From Macrotrachela quadricornifera (taxonomy: Eukaryota > Rotifera > Eurotatoria > Philodinida > Philodinidae), in NCBI GenBank assembly GCA_022393335.1, contig JAJEKB010000543.1, positions 541,270 through 605,269 on the forward strand: a stretch of DNA of 64,000 nucleotides. Direction: 5' to 3'. This document shows positions 1-24,777 of the stretch, piece by piece. The notes under the pieces were generated by a model that was not told where the DNA came from, searched no databases, and saw only the letters and a list, made by a program, of their open reading frames with translations. The first letter of the stretch is position 1. The number at the start of each line of letters is the position of its first letter. Position numbers and translations under genes: made by a program.

Positions 1-19
1 TATTGAAATATAAACATAC

Positions 20-1291
20 CAATTTTGATGTATAACAAACAAGTTTAGATAAAATTTGTCCATCTTCCACATATGGATTTTCTAAACGTTCGCTATTCAA
101 TTTTTTTGTTCGTGCTGCTAACATTGCTACTAATACACATTCACTTGCTGAACCCTAAATTTAAAAAGAAAATTTTAAATAAAATCAACAAAAAAAAAGT
201 TTCATACAAGAAGAGCACCACCACCACATTTTTTTTCACATGCGCATTCTAAATTGAATACTTCAGTTTCATCATTATTATTATTCGATTTAAATGGAAG
301 AAATTCTTTTGGTAAAGACATCATACGACCAAGCCAATCAAGCATTATTGGTTCTAATTCAGTACATGCTGGACTTGATGCCCATGAAAAACCAACAATA
401 CCAAGACCTGCTGATAGTAAATCAGCAAGAATTGATGGATAACTATTTCCAGCTGGAAAATAAGCATGGAAACGTGGATGTTGCCAATGTGTTATACCAG
501 GCATTATAGTTCTTTCAACATCGTTCATTATTTCATCCCATGATTCTCCTTTTTCAGGTGCATTTCGTGGTAACATTGGTCGTAAATAACCAGGTTCAAC
601 GGCTGGAGTTACGCGACGTTCACTATTATTTTAATAAAATATAAAAATAAGAATCTATGATAAGAGAATTTTTATTTCTAAAAAATCAATCTCATTCAAT
701 GCATATGATGACATTTGTGAAATAGAAGTTAAGTTTTATGGGGACATTTTGTTTTTGTCTTTCGTACTAGAGGCCGAACTCGAACCGGACAATCTTGGAT
801 CGGTAGCTGTTATCAATTTTTAAAAGTTACCTTACATATTCAAAAAAGTACTTTTACTTCACTCAAACGAATCACTAGTTAAAGGATAGTTAAAATAAGC
901 AATTATCTGCCATTCGAATACTAATATACAGCTTTCTAAAACTATTTATGCCGACGAGAAAAATTCAGTTCGTTTCGGTCCTTGTTTTGAAATTTTCTAA
1001 CCTGATATTAGTTAAATAATCAGCTATATAATCAATCATTTCTTTGCCACGTTGACGAAATTCTTCATCATTCATACCATTGATAGTTGAATTAGATATA
1101 AAATCATTTTGAACTTCTGATTTTGATGATAATTTATATTTGTGTTTATTTCGTTTTTCAACGATACTAAAAATAATTAATATTATTTTTAATTAAAAAA
1201 TAATTAATTCATCTTACTCAATATCATCATTCGGAGCCAAACAAGATGTATGATTTTGTACGGAATGTAAAGCTTTCTTGATTCGCTTCAT
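20..1291 (-). CDS. Aromatic-L-amino-acid decarboxylase family (5' part, runs off window)
   Basis: PLP-dependent group II decarboxylase of the DDC/TDC/HDC family, which makes monoamines such as dopamine, tyramine or histamine in the cytosol. Exons read on the minus strand: 1218-1291, 1002-1166, 208-622 and 20-154, with GT-AG borders and consistent phases; a donor follows position 20, so more exons lie to the left. After a 55-residue N-terminal extension the family start is clear (MNDEEFRQRGKEMIDYIADY), followed by ERRVTPAVEPGYLRPMLP, the HPRFHAYFPAGNSYPS substrate-side block, a cysteine-rich Asn/Asp linker (NNNNDETE) and GSASECVLVAMLAART. The PLP lysine lies outside the window. The long N-terminus and the Asn/Cys insert before the GGG turn are unusual. 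Which amine it makes cannot be told from this part; GSASEC resembles invertebrate AADC or TDC more than vertebrate HDC. Start chosen as the first ATG of exon 1. Confidence 0.9.
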
Positions 1292-2624
1292 TGTATAAGT
1301 GCAATGTTCTTGTTAATCGAAATAGAAGAAAATAATCGTATACTTGTTGTTTCTACTGACTGACCGATTAACTTATAGTCGAAAATGGTTAAAGGAAAAA
1401 AATAAAGATATATTCGATTCAAGATAAATTATATACAAGTACATCTATTTATTGTCGACACCATCGATATGTATCAAAATGTTTTAAATTAACAGTACTG
1501 TTAGTGAATAAATTTCTTTTATATGTACTTGTCTAAACTGTATATTTATACATAGAAGTATTATTTGTTTTTCTATAATATAAATTAACGTCAATTTGCG
1601 TCATCTTTTGGTGGAAAATTTCAGTTGATTATTTTTTTTATTTGATATTAAAATGAATATATTAGATTAAATACTGTCAGAATTTTTGCTTTAAAATATT
1701 TGATCATACGATTTTTAGGTAAGAGATAATGTCCTCAGTATCCTAATATATTCAAGTCATTTCAAAATAGCATATTTTATTGAAAGATTCAACTTTTAAT
1801 TATCTACAAAACTGTATTTGTCGATTGATGAAGGAATACTTTATCGGCGTCTAATTCGTAATACAAAAGTTTATTTAATTATAAGGAAGTTTTCTATGTA
1901 GGTCTTTTTTGCAAAAATTTATTATCACATTTATTAATTATTCAAGTGATATTATTTCCGATTTACATATGGATTATTTGAAGAACAATGATTCTCTTTC
2001 TCAACATCAGGTAGAAAAAACTGTTATAATATCGTCATTCAAGTAGATGAATCTATACTATCATATCTGAATCGTTTGTTATTATTAACTATTTTATTCT
2101 TATCATTATTGAAAGTAAATACAGTTCTTTGTTTTAATAAATATATGGAAGGATTATAATTTATATATATTAATGAGTATTTTATTAATCTTATGAAGAT
2201 ATTATTGAGTTCGAATATTCAGATTTGGATATGACTCATACTTGCTAAATACCTAATCTGACGTGTATATGCAAATCAACTTAAGAAGGTAGTGAGAATG
2301 AATATCGAGATTTCTTTTATTTTCAGTGGAAAAGTTTTGGTAATTTCAAGTTTAGTCGAAATCTAAAATATCGAAAGTAAAGATGTCGAAAACAAAAACA
2401 TCAGATTATCATTTTGAACATTTTACTTTCGATTAGCGTATAGGATATTAAAGAAATACCTTAAATGTTCACTATAATAGGTATTTAATTACAGTATCTG
2501 AACCGTACAATGTTTTGTTTTTATTTGTTGCAAAAGAAATTGTGATTGTTCAATAAGTTAATTATTTAATATTGATAAACCGTTATATGAAAACATTTTG
2601 CTTGTATTTCAGTTTTTGAAATAA

Positions 2625-3166
2625 TACTTAGAGTGAACCACAAATTCTGGTCATGATGTTTAGAGGACCTCATTGGATGCGATGATCTGTGTAGAAATGA
2701 GAAATCCAATATACCGTTTTGTGGAACTCTTTAAGACTCATCGAATGGTATATAGTAAGTTCAGTTTTTATAATATTTTGACGAAACTAGAATCAATTTA
2801 CTGATAGACAATTACACATCCATACATGCATCTATCCACATGTACATCCACAAGACGACTGGAGATGCTATGTATATGAGATTGTAACCTGTCAAAAACT
2901 CTACAAAATCATATTCTCGAAGACCAACATTTATTAACTTATGATGTTTGGATATGAGTACGGATGGAGACGACGTAGTCGCCTACCAATAAATTAATTC
3001 TAGTTCCTTCAAAAATATCATAAAAATCAAACCTACTATATACGATTCGAAGCGTCTTGAAAAATTCTACAACATGGTATATTTGTTTTCTCATTTTTAA
3101 AAAGATTATCTTCCTCGACGAGGTTTTTTAACTGTCATGACCAGAACTTTTGCTTTACCTTAAGTA
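2625..3166. mobile_element. Palindromic Tc1/mariner-like MITE
   Basis: The two ends are inverted copies: CTTAGAGTGAACCACAAATT at the left matches the reverse complement of the right end, and both continue into TCTGGTCATGA. Similarity continues inward for roughly 200 bp on each side, so the whole element is a long imperfect hairpin centred near 2895. TA lies at both outer edges (2625-2626 and 3165-3166), as in Tc1/mariner target duplications. There is no ORF. It is a non-autonomous element; the superfamily call rests on the TA flanks and TIR form only. Confidence 0.65.
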
Positions 3167-5219
3167 AATGTTGGTTGGAATTTTGCTGTTTGCTATTTTA
3201 TTTTTTTTTTAGCAAGAAAGTAGTTCAAAATCTCAGAATTTGTTTGGGACATTTTTATTTCCGACCAAAATCGACAGGAATTAATTTTTACAATTATATA
3301 TTTTAAGATTTTCGATTAATTAAAATCTCAATTATATATTTAACATAAATGATCATGTTAAATAACAATATAAGATTGTTTCAATTAGTTTATCATCACA
3401 ATACAGTAAAATATTCCAAATCAAAAAATAAATAACTTAGTGTCCAGACTGAGGGAAAAAAGCATAGTGAAATAAGCGAATAAAAAAACAATGCACTAAA
3501 AAAAATTTAAGAGGCCAAACTTTTAATTGACACTAATCGATAGAGAAAATTTTTTTCTATCGGACGACGTTTTTGGTGTCTTTCAGAAAATTGTCTATGC
3601 AGAGAAATTAGCAAAATACTACGACCAATCCAATTATAAAACATCAATATGAGGGGGTCGTCACTGGAATGACAATGCAAAATGGCGGCTTCTATGTAAT
3701 GAAAAATTATTTTCTTGGCATTTGATCTATCAAATTTAAGTTATTTTTCAACTTTATGATTATTTTAATCATTATATTTATTTATTTTAAATATATTTTT
3801 AATTGATACAAAAAAAACAATAAATAAATAATAATAATTATGAAAAATAAATTATTGCTTGTGTTGTATATTTTTTGTTCCATAATTTTTTCTGAAGATT
3901 GCTCTTGGTCCTTTTTTTTATTTCATTGGTAAAAGAGGTGTTTTCTACAACAGAAACAAAATAATAAATTACACGATTAAACGGCTAGACTTACAAAAAT
4001 GGGTGAAACTTCACTTGTTGTCGATTCACTAACCAAACTACTCGTCAAGAGAGTACGTCTTGCTAACATGAGTACTCAGATTACTCAGCCGAGTACTTGG
4101 TAAATTTAATATGTAAAGATAATTTTCATGTACTTCGAGGAGTACTCCTATGAGTTTCTTCATTAGAGATTTACGCAGAGTGAAAGCCTGAGTATTCGCT
4201 ATTGTACTAATCCTGGGTTTTCTATGTGCATTTACCAAAACATTTACACATTAACTCTCTCAAAATAGATTGGAGTTATTGTATAGAGAAAATTGATATA
4301 ATTAAATATGAAAATATCTCAAGAACATCTTGATTACTAAAATGTATATTTCTCAAATTTTTGATAATTATCTATTTGGTTAATTCTATGAATCGTCACT
4401 TAATAACAAAGCGAAACATTTTTTATTAATTCTTTCGTTCTTATATTCGATCAAGCACATTTTCTAGTTTATAAGTGAACATAGATTGCAGTTTTATATT
4501 ATAAATTTAAATTAAAAAAACTCATTTTTAGATTTATGATGCTATCAGACTTTTTTAGACGATCAACGATAGTTAATGAATGAGATTGATCAGTAAGTTT
4601 AAATTTTCAAATGTCATAAATTTTATTTATATAAAATATTTAGATTTATTCATTTGATAATCTTCATGTAAAAATCTTCTCAACTAAAAATATTCATTCT
4701 ACATATAAATCAACATCGTGCATCTATTTTTATTGAATTTCTTCATCTTTTTTTAAAAATTATTATTTATTCGTTTTTTTTCTCGGTGTTGTTGATGTAT
4801 GAAAATATATTTAGTCTTGTGCACGAAGTGAACAATTTCTTTTTTTTTTTCGTGTGAAAAAATCAAAAAGCAATAAATAATATCTATAGCTGTTTAACTA
4901 TCTATGTAGTTTATTTCTTAAATGTGTGTTGAATAATTGTTTTTCATCCTGAATTAAAATAAAATATTTATACCACAACAGTACTATACAAAATGTGCTT
5001 ATGACTATTGTTACATGAACAAGCGAAGTACTCAAAAACATGCAGAAGTATTCATACGAAGTACGAAATTTTCTAAGCCGAGTACTACATTGTCGTACTA
5101 CGATACTCAGATCCAAGCATAAGTATTACAGATGAGTACTCAAAACCCACTAGTACTCGAGACATTTTCTAGCGTGAGTACTTCTTGAGTACTACCTTTT
5201 GAGTATTTGATTTATGCAT

Positions 5220-5423
5220 TCATAAATCAAATGATATATTTTTATAAAAGGATACACGAATTTTTTTGTTGATTAATGAGCAGTTTAACGGCTGACCATA
5301 ATGTTGTACAAAGCCTTGATAAACGTTTTCTTGACGTTCAAAAGTTCCAATTGTTGTAAATTTTGAACGTGCACCTCGCTCTCGTCGATCACATATAACA
5401 CAATAAACCACTTCTGACGGCAT
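5220..5423 (-). CDS. Orphan Cys-rich ORF, possible first exon or gene fragment
   Basis: A 67-codon ORF starting MPSEVVYCVICDRRERGARS. The C-x2-C pair right after the start, followed by a Phe/Gln-rich stretch and a further Cys near residue 48, recalls the N-terminal half of a THAP-type zinc finger, but the family's later C-x2-H pair and proline are not seen. No continuing exon was found to the left on the minus strand. It may be the remnant of a transposase or of a lineage-specific zinc-finger gene. Treated as tentative. Confidence 0.3.
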   Translation of the reverse strand: MPSEVVYCVICDRRERGARSKFTTIGTFERQENVYQGFVQHYGQPLNCSLINKKIRVSFYKNISFDL

Positions 5424-5959
5424 TATTACCTATGAATGACTACGATGAATAGACTTTACATACATAGCTGTTCGTGTTAGTACGCGCATCTCTCATTGGT
5501 TAAAAATATCCATGCTTATTATTGGTCGTCATAAATACCGCTTTTCTCGGAAACTAGAATGAGGCCGAAAAATCTAACTTCATAGTGAAGTGTATCTCTA
5601 GTTTATCAATATTCAGTATTAAGGAGAACGCTGAAAAAAGTGGCAAGAAATAAGGCGACACCTAGTGCATTAGTGTGTTGTTATTTTATATGTATATAAT
5701 TTTTTTTCGCCTTCTGTCCGTATACTAACTATAAATATCTAATTAATCAAATTTTATGAATATGAATCTTTGAATTGGTTAATATTTCTTTCCGCTCATT
5801 TAAAAATATCTATCATTGTTATGAATGGTTAATTTTAATCAAATAGTATTTATCAACCTGATGAGTCATTTCATTGGCAATTGTTAATACACGCACATGT
5901 ATTTGAATGTTATTGCACATTTATCAAGAAATATTCTACTAAATTCTTTATTATATTTT

Positions 5960-5979
5960 TCTTATTTGAAATTTTTTAG
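5960..5979 (+). promoter_or_regulatory. Candidate trans-splice acceptor of ATM
   Basis: A T-rich tract ending in AG at 5978-5979, only 6 nt before the ATM start codon and with no upstream coding exon to join. It looks like a 3' splice site that would receive a spliced leader, or the end of a 5'-UTR intron. Confidence 0.45.
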
Positions 5980-5985
5980 ATAAAA

Positions 5986-19672
<13,687 letters not shown>

Positions 19673-20738
19673 TTTTTTGTTATATATATATATATTGTGT
19701 GTGTGTGAATATTACTCTAAAATAATTAGTAATCTTTTATTTTAATATACAACAATATTATTTTGTCAAATGTATTATTGAAAAAAAAAGTGATGTGTAA
19801 AAAATAAAAAATAAAAAACATTTTTATTCTATGGAAATATTGGAAAATATAAATAATTATAAATGGATTTTATTACAATAAATAAAAAAATGAAGACAAT
19901 TCTTTAATAATCTATGTATATATATCAAAAACAATTTAGTTCTCTATTGATGTACTAGTTTTTAAAACAAGTATTGTCTAATGATTTATAACTTTAGGGA
20001 AAGATGATTTACTCAATGAATAACAATAGCAGTTATAGGTATTTTCAGCTGATGCAAAAAGAGAAAAATACTAAAAAATAGAAAACTATCAATTAATCTC
20101 TTGTAAAATTATTCAAATTGATATTTTGTAAAAGGATTAGATAATAGTTTGAAATAATAATAACCTACAGTCATTAGTTGTCAATGTCCTATTTTATTTT
20201 GAATTCAAGAAGTTCATTAGATGGATCATTCTTTTAGTATGATTTCTTTTTACATATGTATTACCATCGTTATAACAATTTCATATAACCTTTTAGACAT
20301 AAGATACAATCTTAAAAATGTATTATTGGACATCAAGTTTTGTCTTCTAAATCGTTTGATTTTCGATAAGCTTGTATTCTTATATTTTCTACTCATCTAA
20401 TACAGACTAATGTCTAACTCCATGTGATAGTCTTAGCATTGTTTTTATAAATCATATTTACTTTCAAATTTTCTTTAGATTATGTCATAGGTATAAATAG
20501 TGAAACATTTCATCAATTAATGACATATCGCTAATGTACAGTGTCAATTAGATTAATATTTTGGCCCATGCAAAGAAAATGATCTATAAGATTTATTCAA
20601 ATACAAATCGTATGATAGTTAATTTTTATGTCATTATGTTGGCTGTAGAGAGACGATAGTTGTTACTATCATTAAATCATTACCTGTTTATTTTTACATG
20701 AGCAAAGATTAGGCCTAGGACAGTTCGCAAGTCTATGA

Positions 20739-20930
20739 ACCGAATTTTTTTCGAGAAGTGTACCTAACCAACAGTTCTTTTTTCAAGAATTGTATCTAAA
20801 GAACACTTCTTCCCCAAGAACTATATGCAATGGGCAGTTCTTTTTCAGGAACTGTATGTAATGGACAGCCCTTCTTCGAAAACTGTGTTCAAAGAACAAT
20901 TCCTTTTCAAAAACTATATCCAATGCACCA
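20739..20930. repeat. Degenerate 31-bp minisatellite
   Basis: About six diverged tandem units of roughly 31 bp. Successive units start near 20739, 20771, 20803, 20834, 20865 and 20896. Each follows the plan CAGTTCTTTTTCAAGAACTG plus TATCTAATGGA with many changes. The first part of each unit is itself a weak palindrome (GTTCTT...AAGAAC). It abuts the inverted-repeat element that starts at 20931. Confidence 0.65.
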
Positions 20931-21104
20931 GTGTTTTATCCAGCTGGAGAGGGGGACAAGGAATATTTTGCCCCCTCGAGATTTAGGAAATTTGCGGTTA
21001 TTTGTGTCTTACACTATGCGTTTGCCCCCTCGGAAGAGATGTTTTGCCCCCTCCCTCGGGCAATTATTTTCGCGCCCTCGGACGAAAAAACTTGGATAAA
21101 ACAC
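20931..21104. mobile_element. Small inverted-repeat element with GGGGGCAAAA units
   Basis: GTGTTTTATCCA at 20931-20942 is the reverse complement of TGGATAAAACAC at 21093-21104. Inside are several copies of a TTTGCCCCCTCGG-like motif on the plus strand, making the segment GC-rich compared with its surroundings. The left edge could also be read as CAGTG, hAT-like, but no 8-bp duplication was found. It is probably a MITE; superfamily not decided. Confidence 0.5.
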
Positions 21105-23101
21105 ATGATGTGTTTTAGATCTTATCAATGATGATAATGATTTGTATAGATATTGGTGTAAAATAAAGAATCATCTTCGAATTCTAACAATAATGATGTA
21201 TTTTTAGATATTATAAATCTATTATTCCTCAATGCCAACGTGTTCGACAGTGTAAAATACTAGGCTCATATGGTGACATTTAATTATTTATTAAATGAAT
21301 ATAATGCATATCATATCAATGTACATGTTTCATTTCATATCAAATATACTTTTATTGTATTCAATTTATTTGTTATGTCTTTATCAACATTATACATACC
21401 CTTTAGGTAAAATCCACTAATTCATAGTAGATCGCTCAATGACCTATATTAGACTAGATGGTATTTGAGTTTCACTGGACTACGAAATGCAGTGCGAAGC
21501 TCGAGTTCGAAATCATGATTTAGAAATTTTCAGATATTTTCGAAGATTCATCATTGTCGTATAATCGTGTGAGTTGATCTTGTTCGATGTATCGCACTTA
21601 CATTGTTCTGATGAAGGAGTTTATCTAGAGATGTTAAGAAAATCGTTTGTTTAAACAATTATTTGAATCAATCAGCTAATAGAATTTGCAAAGAAATCGA
21701 AAAGTAGACGTGGCGAAGTTTATTACTATGCAACCATCACTAATCCTTATCAATATATTTTGAAAAAAATCGATTAATTATCTTTCTGATGCATTATCTA
21801 TTATCAGATATTCACACAGCTGAATACATAAAATTAGTCATTTAGTAAAAAGTGGCGCCTAACGTTTCTTGTTGTTTTCGTTTTAATTATCTCAAATCCA
21901 AAAACATCTAAATTTATCATTTTGTCGGGCTTTCTATAAGTCATTCAAACTTTGTACAAAACATTTGAAAATGGACTTAAGTAATCCAATCTCGATACTT
22001 TCGTCTCATGTTTCAATGCATATTTTGTGATTTTTCATTCTCGAGATCATCCTGCCGCAAAATGACACCTTTTGATGTACATGTCGAGAAAGTAAGAAGG
22101 AAAAAAAACCCTCGCGCAAGACTACATAAATGTTATGTTTCGCACCGCATTAATTGCAATTAAATGCATTATTCTCGTCAATTCAATGAATATATCTAAA
22201 TATGTTCTTACTTTCTTTTCTGTTATGCATGCATGATCTCTATTTAAATGTAATTTTGTTATGTTATCAACGTTTAATATAATCTTTCTTTTTTTTTCTA
22301 TTATCCGTTTTTAGTTTAGTGACAAATAATAGTACGCTTTTGATAGATCCAATATGTTCTTCTATTTTTTTAGTTTTATATATCATTTTATGATTATTTT
22401 GAACTGTAGTTAATAATAAAATATGGAGAAAATTCAATAGACAGAATGATTATATTTTATCTCTTGATCAAAATGTATTATGTTAGTATTTCAACAAAAT
22501 GATTGTCATACAAAAAAAAACTAGAGATTTATTTTGTTCATCGCTTTTCAATACTATCTATTGACACGTTTGTATTCTTAGAAGCATTGAAATTGAATTT
22601 AATGATTCTTCAATATTCAAATAATAGTTCAATTTATAGTACAAGGTAAAATGAAACAAATATGTAAAGAATCCATTTGAAGTATAATAGAGTATGTTAG
22701 AAAAAGAAATACAAATATTCAAGTAAATTAAGAAGAAATTACGTTCTTTAATAATCTTTGTATGTAAAGAAAAAAAAGGACTTCTTACTAATTAAAGTAC
22801 TAAATGAACTTCGAAAAAAAAAAAGAGTTTTTCAATTGCTTGTTTTTCCTCTCACGTGTGGTGCATAGGCCAGCCATGCGTATGGTAGTAAGAAGAAAAA
22901 AAAATAGAAAATGTGTTTTTACTGTTTGATTCTCTATATAAAACGAAGAGAGATGAGGTAAAATCTCTTTTTCTTTTTTTTTCTGTTCTGTATTTAACAT
23001 TTCTTCTTTTTATTTTTTCTACGTTGTCGGAAATGCAAGGACAGAATAAGGAGATTCAAGCATAATCAACTGAAGTTTATCATTAAAATATATATATTAA
23101 A

Positions 23102-24096
23102 ATGGTATTTATAAATATCACATGCAATTGCATTAAGAAATATATACCATTACTTTGTGCATTCATTTTTTTTGCCATATTATTTTATACAAATGCAGTT
23201 GTGACAACTATTGCTGATCGTATTGCACCTTATTATCAACCAGCATTACCTGATATTGGTCATAGACTATTACCATATTGGACATATTTTCAAATAAATA
23301 ATTATTGGATTATTATTGCATATGTATTCATATTTATACGATTTTTACCTCAATCAGATATTCGTATTACTATTTTCCGTCGTTGGTTTTTTGTACAAGG
23401 TATTATGTTTGGTATGCGTAGTATTTCTATTTATATTACTTCACTTACGGTACCACAACCAGGTTGTATATCAAATATAACAGAATTAGCGACACCAGCT
23501 GTTGAAGCATTTTATGTTATGATTGGAATACATTCAACATGTGGTGACGTACTTTTTTCAGGTCATACAGTAGCATGTAAGTATTTATTTATAGTAAATA
23601 AAAATATTTTTTTTTATGCACTTTAGTGACAATTTGTGCTCTGTGTTGGACAACATATGCTCGAGCTGAAGAATATCGACCATTTTTATTTCTTTATAGA
23701 AAATGTGGTTGTACAAAAGAATTTCATTTTCCAGAATGGTTAATTCGACCAAAATTAGATGCTGTAGGAGATCCAATGGCACTTTATTTAACAACTTATT
23801 TTGTTTGGCTTTATTCAATAGCTGGTTATTTACTTATTATTGCAACACGATTTCATTATAGTGTTGATGTTTTTCTTGGATGTTTATTAACCGTACTTAC
23901 TTGGTATGCATATCATTCATATGTTAAAAGACTTTTAGAAAAAAGAAGATTTATTATTGCAAGAATATTTGTTTGGTTTGAAGGATTAGAAGGTGATGCA
24001 TCAACAAATATTAGTTTACTTAATGGACCTGTAAGAAATGATTTAACAGAGTTACCACCTGTTGCTGTAGTTAGTGCTGGTGATGCAAGATTTTAA
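23102..24096 (+). CDS. Sphingomyelin synthase-like protein (SMS/SAMD8 family, PAP2-like)
   Basis: Multi-pass membrane enzyme of the sphingomyelin synthase family, which moves a phosphocholine or phosphoethanolamine head group onto ceramide in Golgi, ER or plasma membrane. Two exons, 23102-23576 and 23627-24096, join in frame (GHTVA-LTICALC) for 314 aa. Signature motifs are present: CGDVLFSGHTV near residues 148-158 and FHYSVDVFLGC, giving the expected His, His and Asp catalytic set. About six hydrophobic segments surround them, starting with one at residues 15-35. There is no SAM domain, so it is closer to SMS1/SMS2-type cores than to full SAMD8. A Cys-rich loop (KCGCTKEFHF) between the two catalytic motifs is unusual. 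The head-group donor cannot be told from sequence. The upstream AG-rich leader gives no clear single acceptor. Confidence 0.85.
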
Positions 24097-24777
24097 TAGA
24101 AATTTTTTCCGTTAATGTAATATTATTTATTTGTTGATTAAGAACAGTAAAATTAATTTGTGCAAAATAAGATATTTACTCCCGCTATTGTCAGATAAAA
24201 TGTATTTATTTATAAATAATAAAAATAAAAATACTTTGATGACAAACGTGAAAGATTAGGTTATTGTGCGAAAAAAAAAGACGAAAGTTCTTTAGTATTA
24301 TTATTAGTTTTTTTTTTTTATAGACAAGGTCAATTATATGTCTATTATTGAATGAATCGAACCATAAACAAATGTGTGATATATTGATACATGATTGGCA
24401 TTAAGTTTTTTTTTTATTTGCATTTAGTACAAAAACAAAAGGGAAAAGGACGACGAGGTAATTCGAATGAAAAAACAATAGATATAAAAACATTCGAGAT
24501 CAATAAAATGTCGAATTGATTTATTTTTATATTTTCTTTTTATTATTATACTATGTAATGTACTTGATTTACATATGAACTGTTCTATTAATACTAAAAG
24601 ATATCTCGATTTAATCTTTAATGTATTTATTATTTTCAATGTCAAAACAAAAATCATAAAGACATTTAATCGATATAATAAATCATGTGTTTTTTATTAT
24701 AACTAACAGAAAATAAACAAAGTACAAAATAAACTAGTCAAGAAATAATATATTAAAGTTTTTTTTTTCGTAAAAAA
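24097..24777. other. Intergenic, convergent 3' ends
   Basis: This stretch separates the 3' ends of the sphingomyelin synthase-like gene (plus) and SLC34 (minus). It has A- and T-runs and AATAAA-like signals expected of two 3' UTRs. No coding exon was seen. Confidence 0.6.

Larger units (their letters stand above)
1292..5985. other. Intergenic region with a MITE and an orphan ORF
   Basis: About 4.7 kb between the divergently transcribed decarboxylase and ATM genes, so both promoters should lie here. It holds the palindromic element at 2625-3166, a cluster of AGTACT-containing motifs at about 4040-5200 and a short Cys-rich ORF at 5220-5423. I see no other exon-like stretch; the remaining ORFs lack the A/T-ending codon pattern and splice logic of the real genes. 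Confidence 0.6.
19673..23101. other. Intergenic region downstream of ATM
   Basis: About 3.4 kb between ATM and the sphingomyelin synthase-like gene, both on the plus strand. It starts with the ATM 3' region (TA and GT dinucleotide runs near 19684-19708, AATAAA-like signals near 19803). It contains the minisatellite and the inverted-repeat element at 20739-21104. I see no gene in the rest. Confidence 0.6.

Noticed and set aside
750..815. tRNA-like stretch (GAACTCGAACCGG)
   Set aside because: It resembles a B box on one strand, but no matching A box or cloverleaf could be formed. I found no tRNA elsewhere by eye; a tRNAscan run would settle this.
20830..21131. Two plus-strand ORFs over the minisatellite
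   Set aside because: They read through tandem repeats and an inverted-repeat element, in two frames at once, with codons unlike the real genes.
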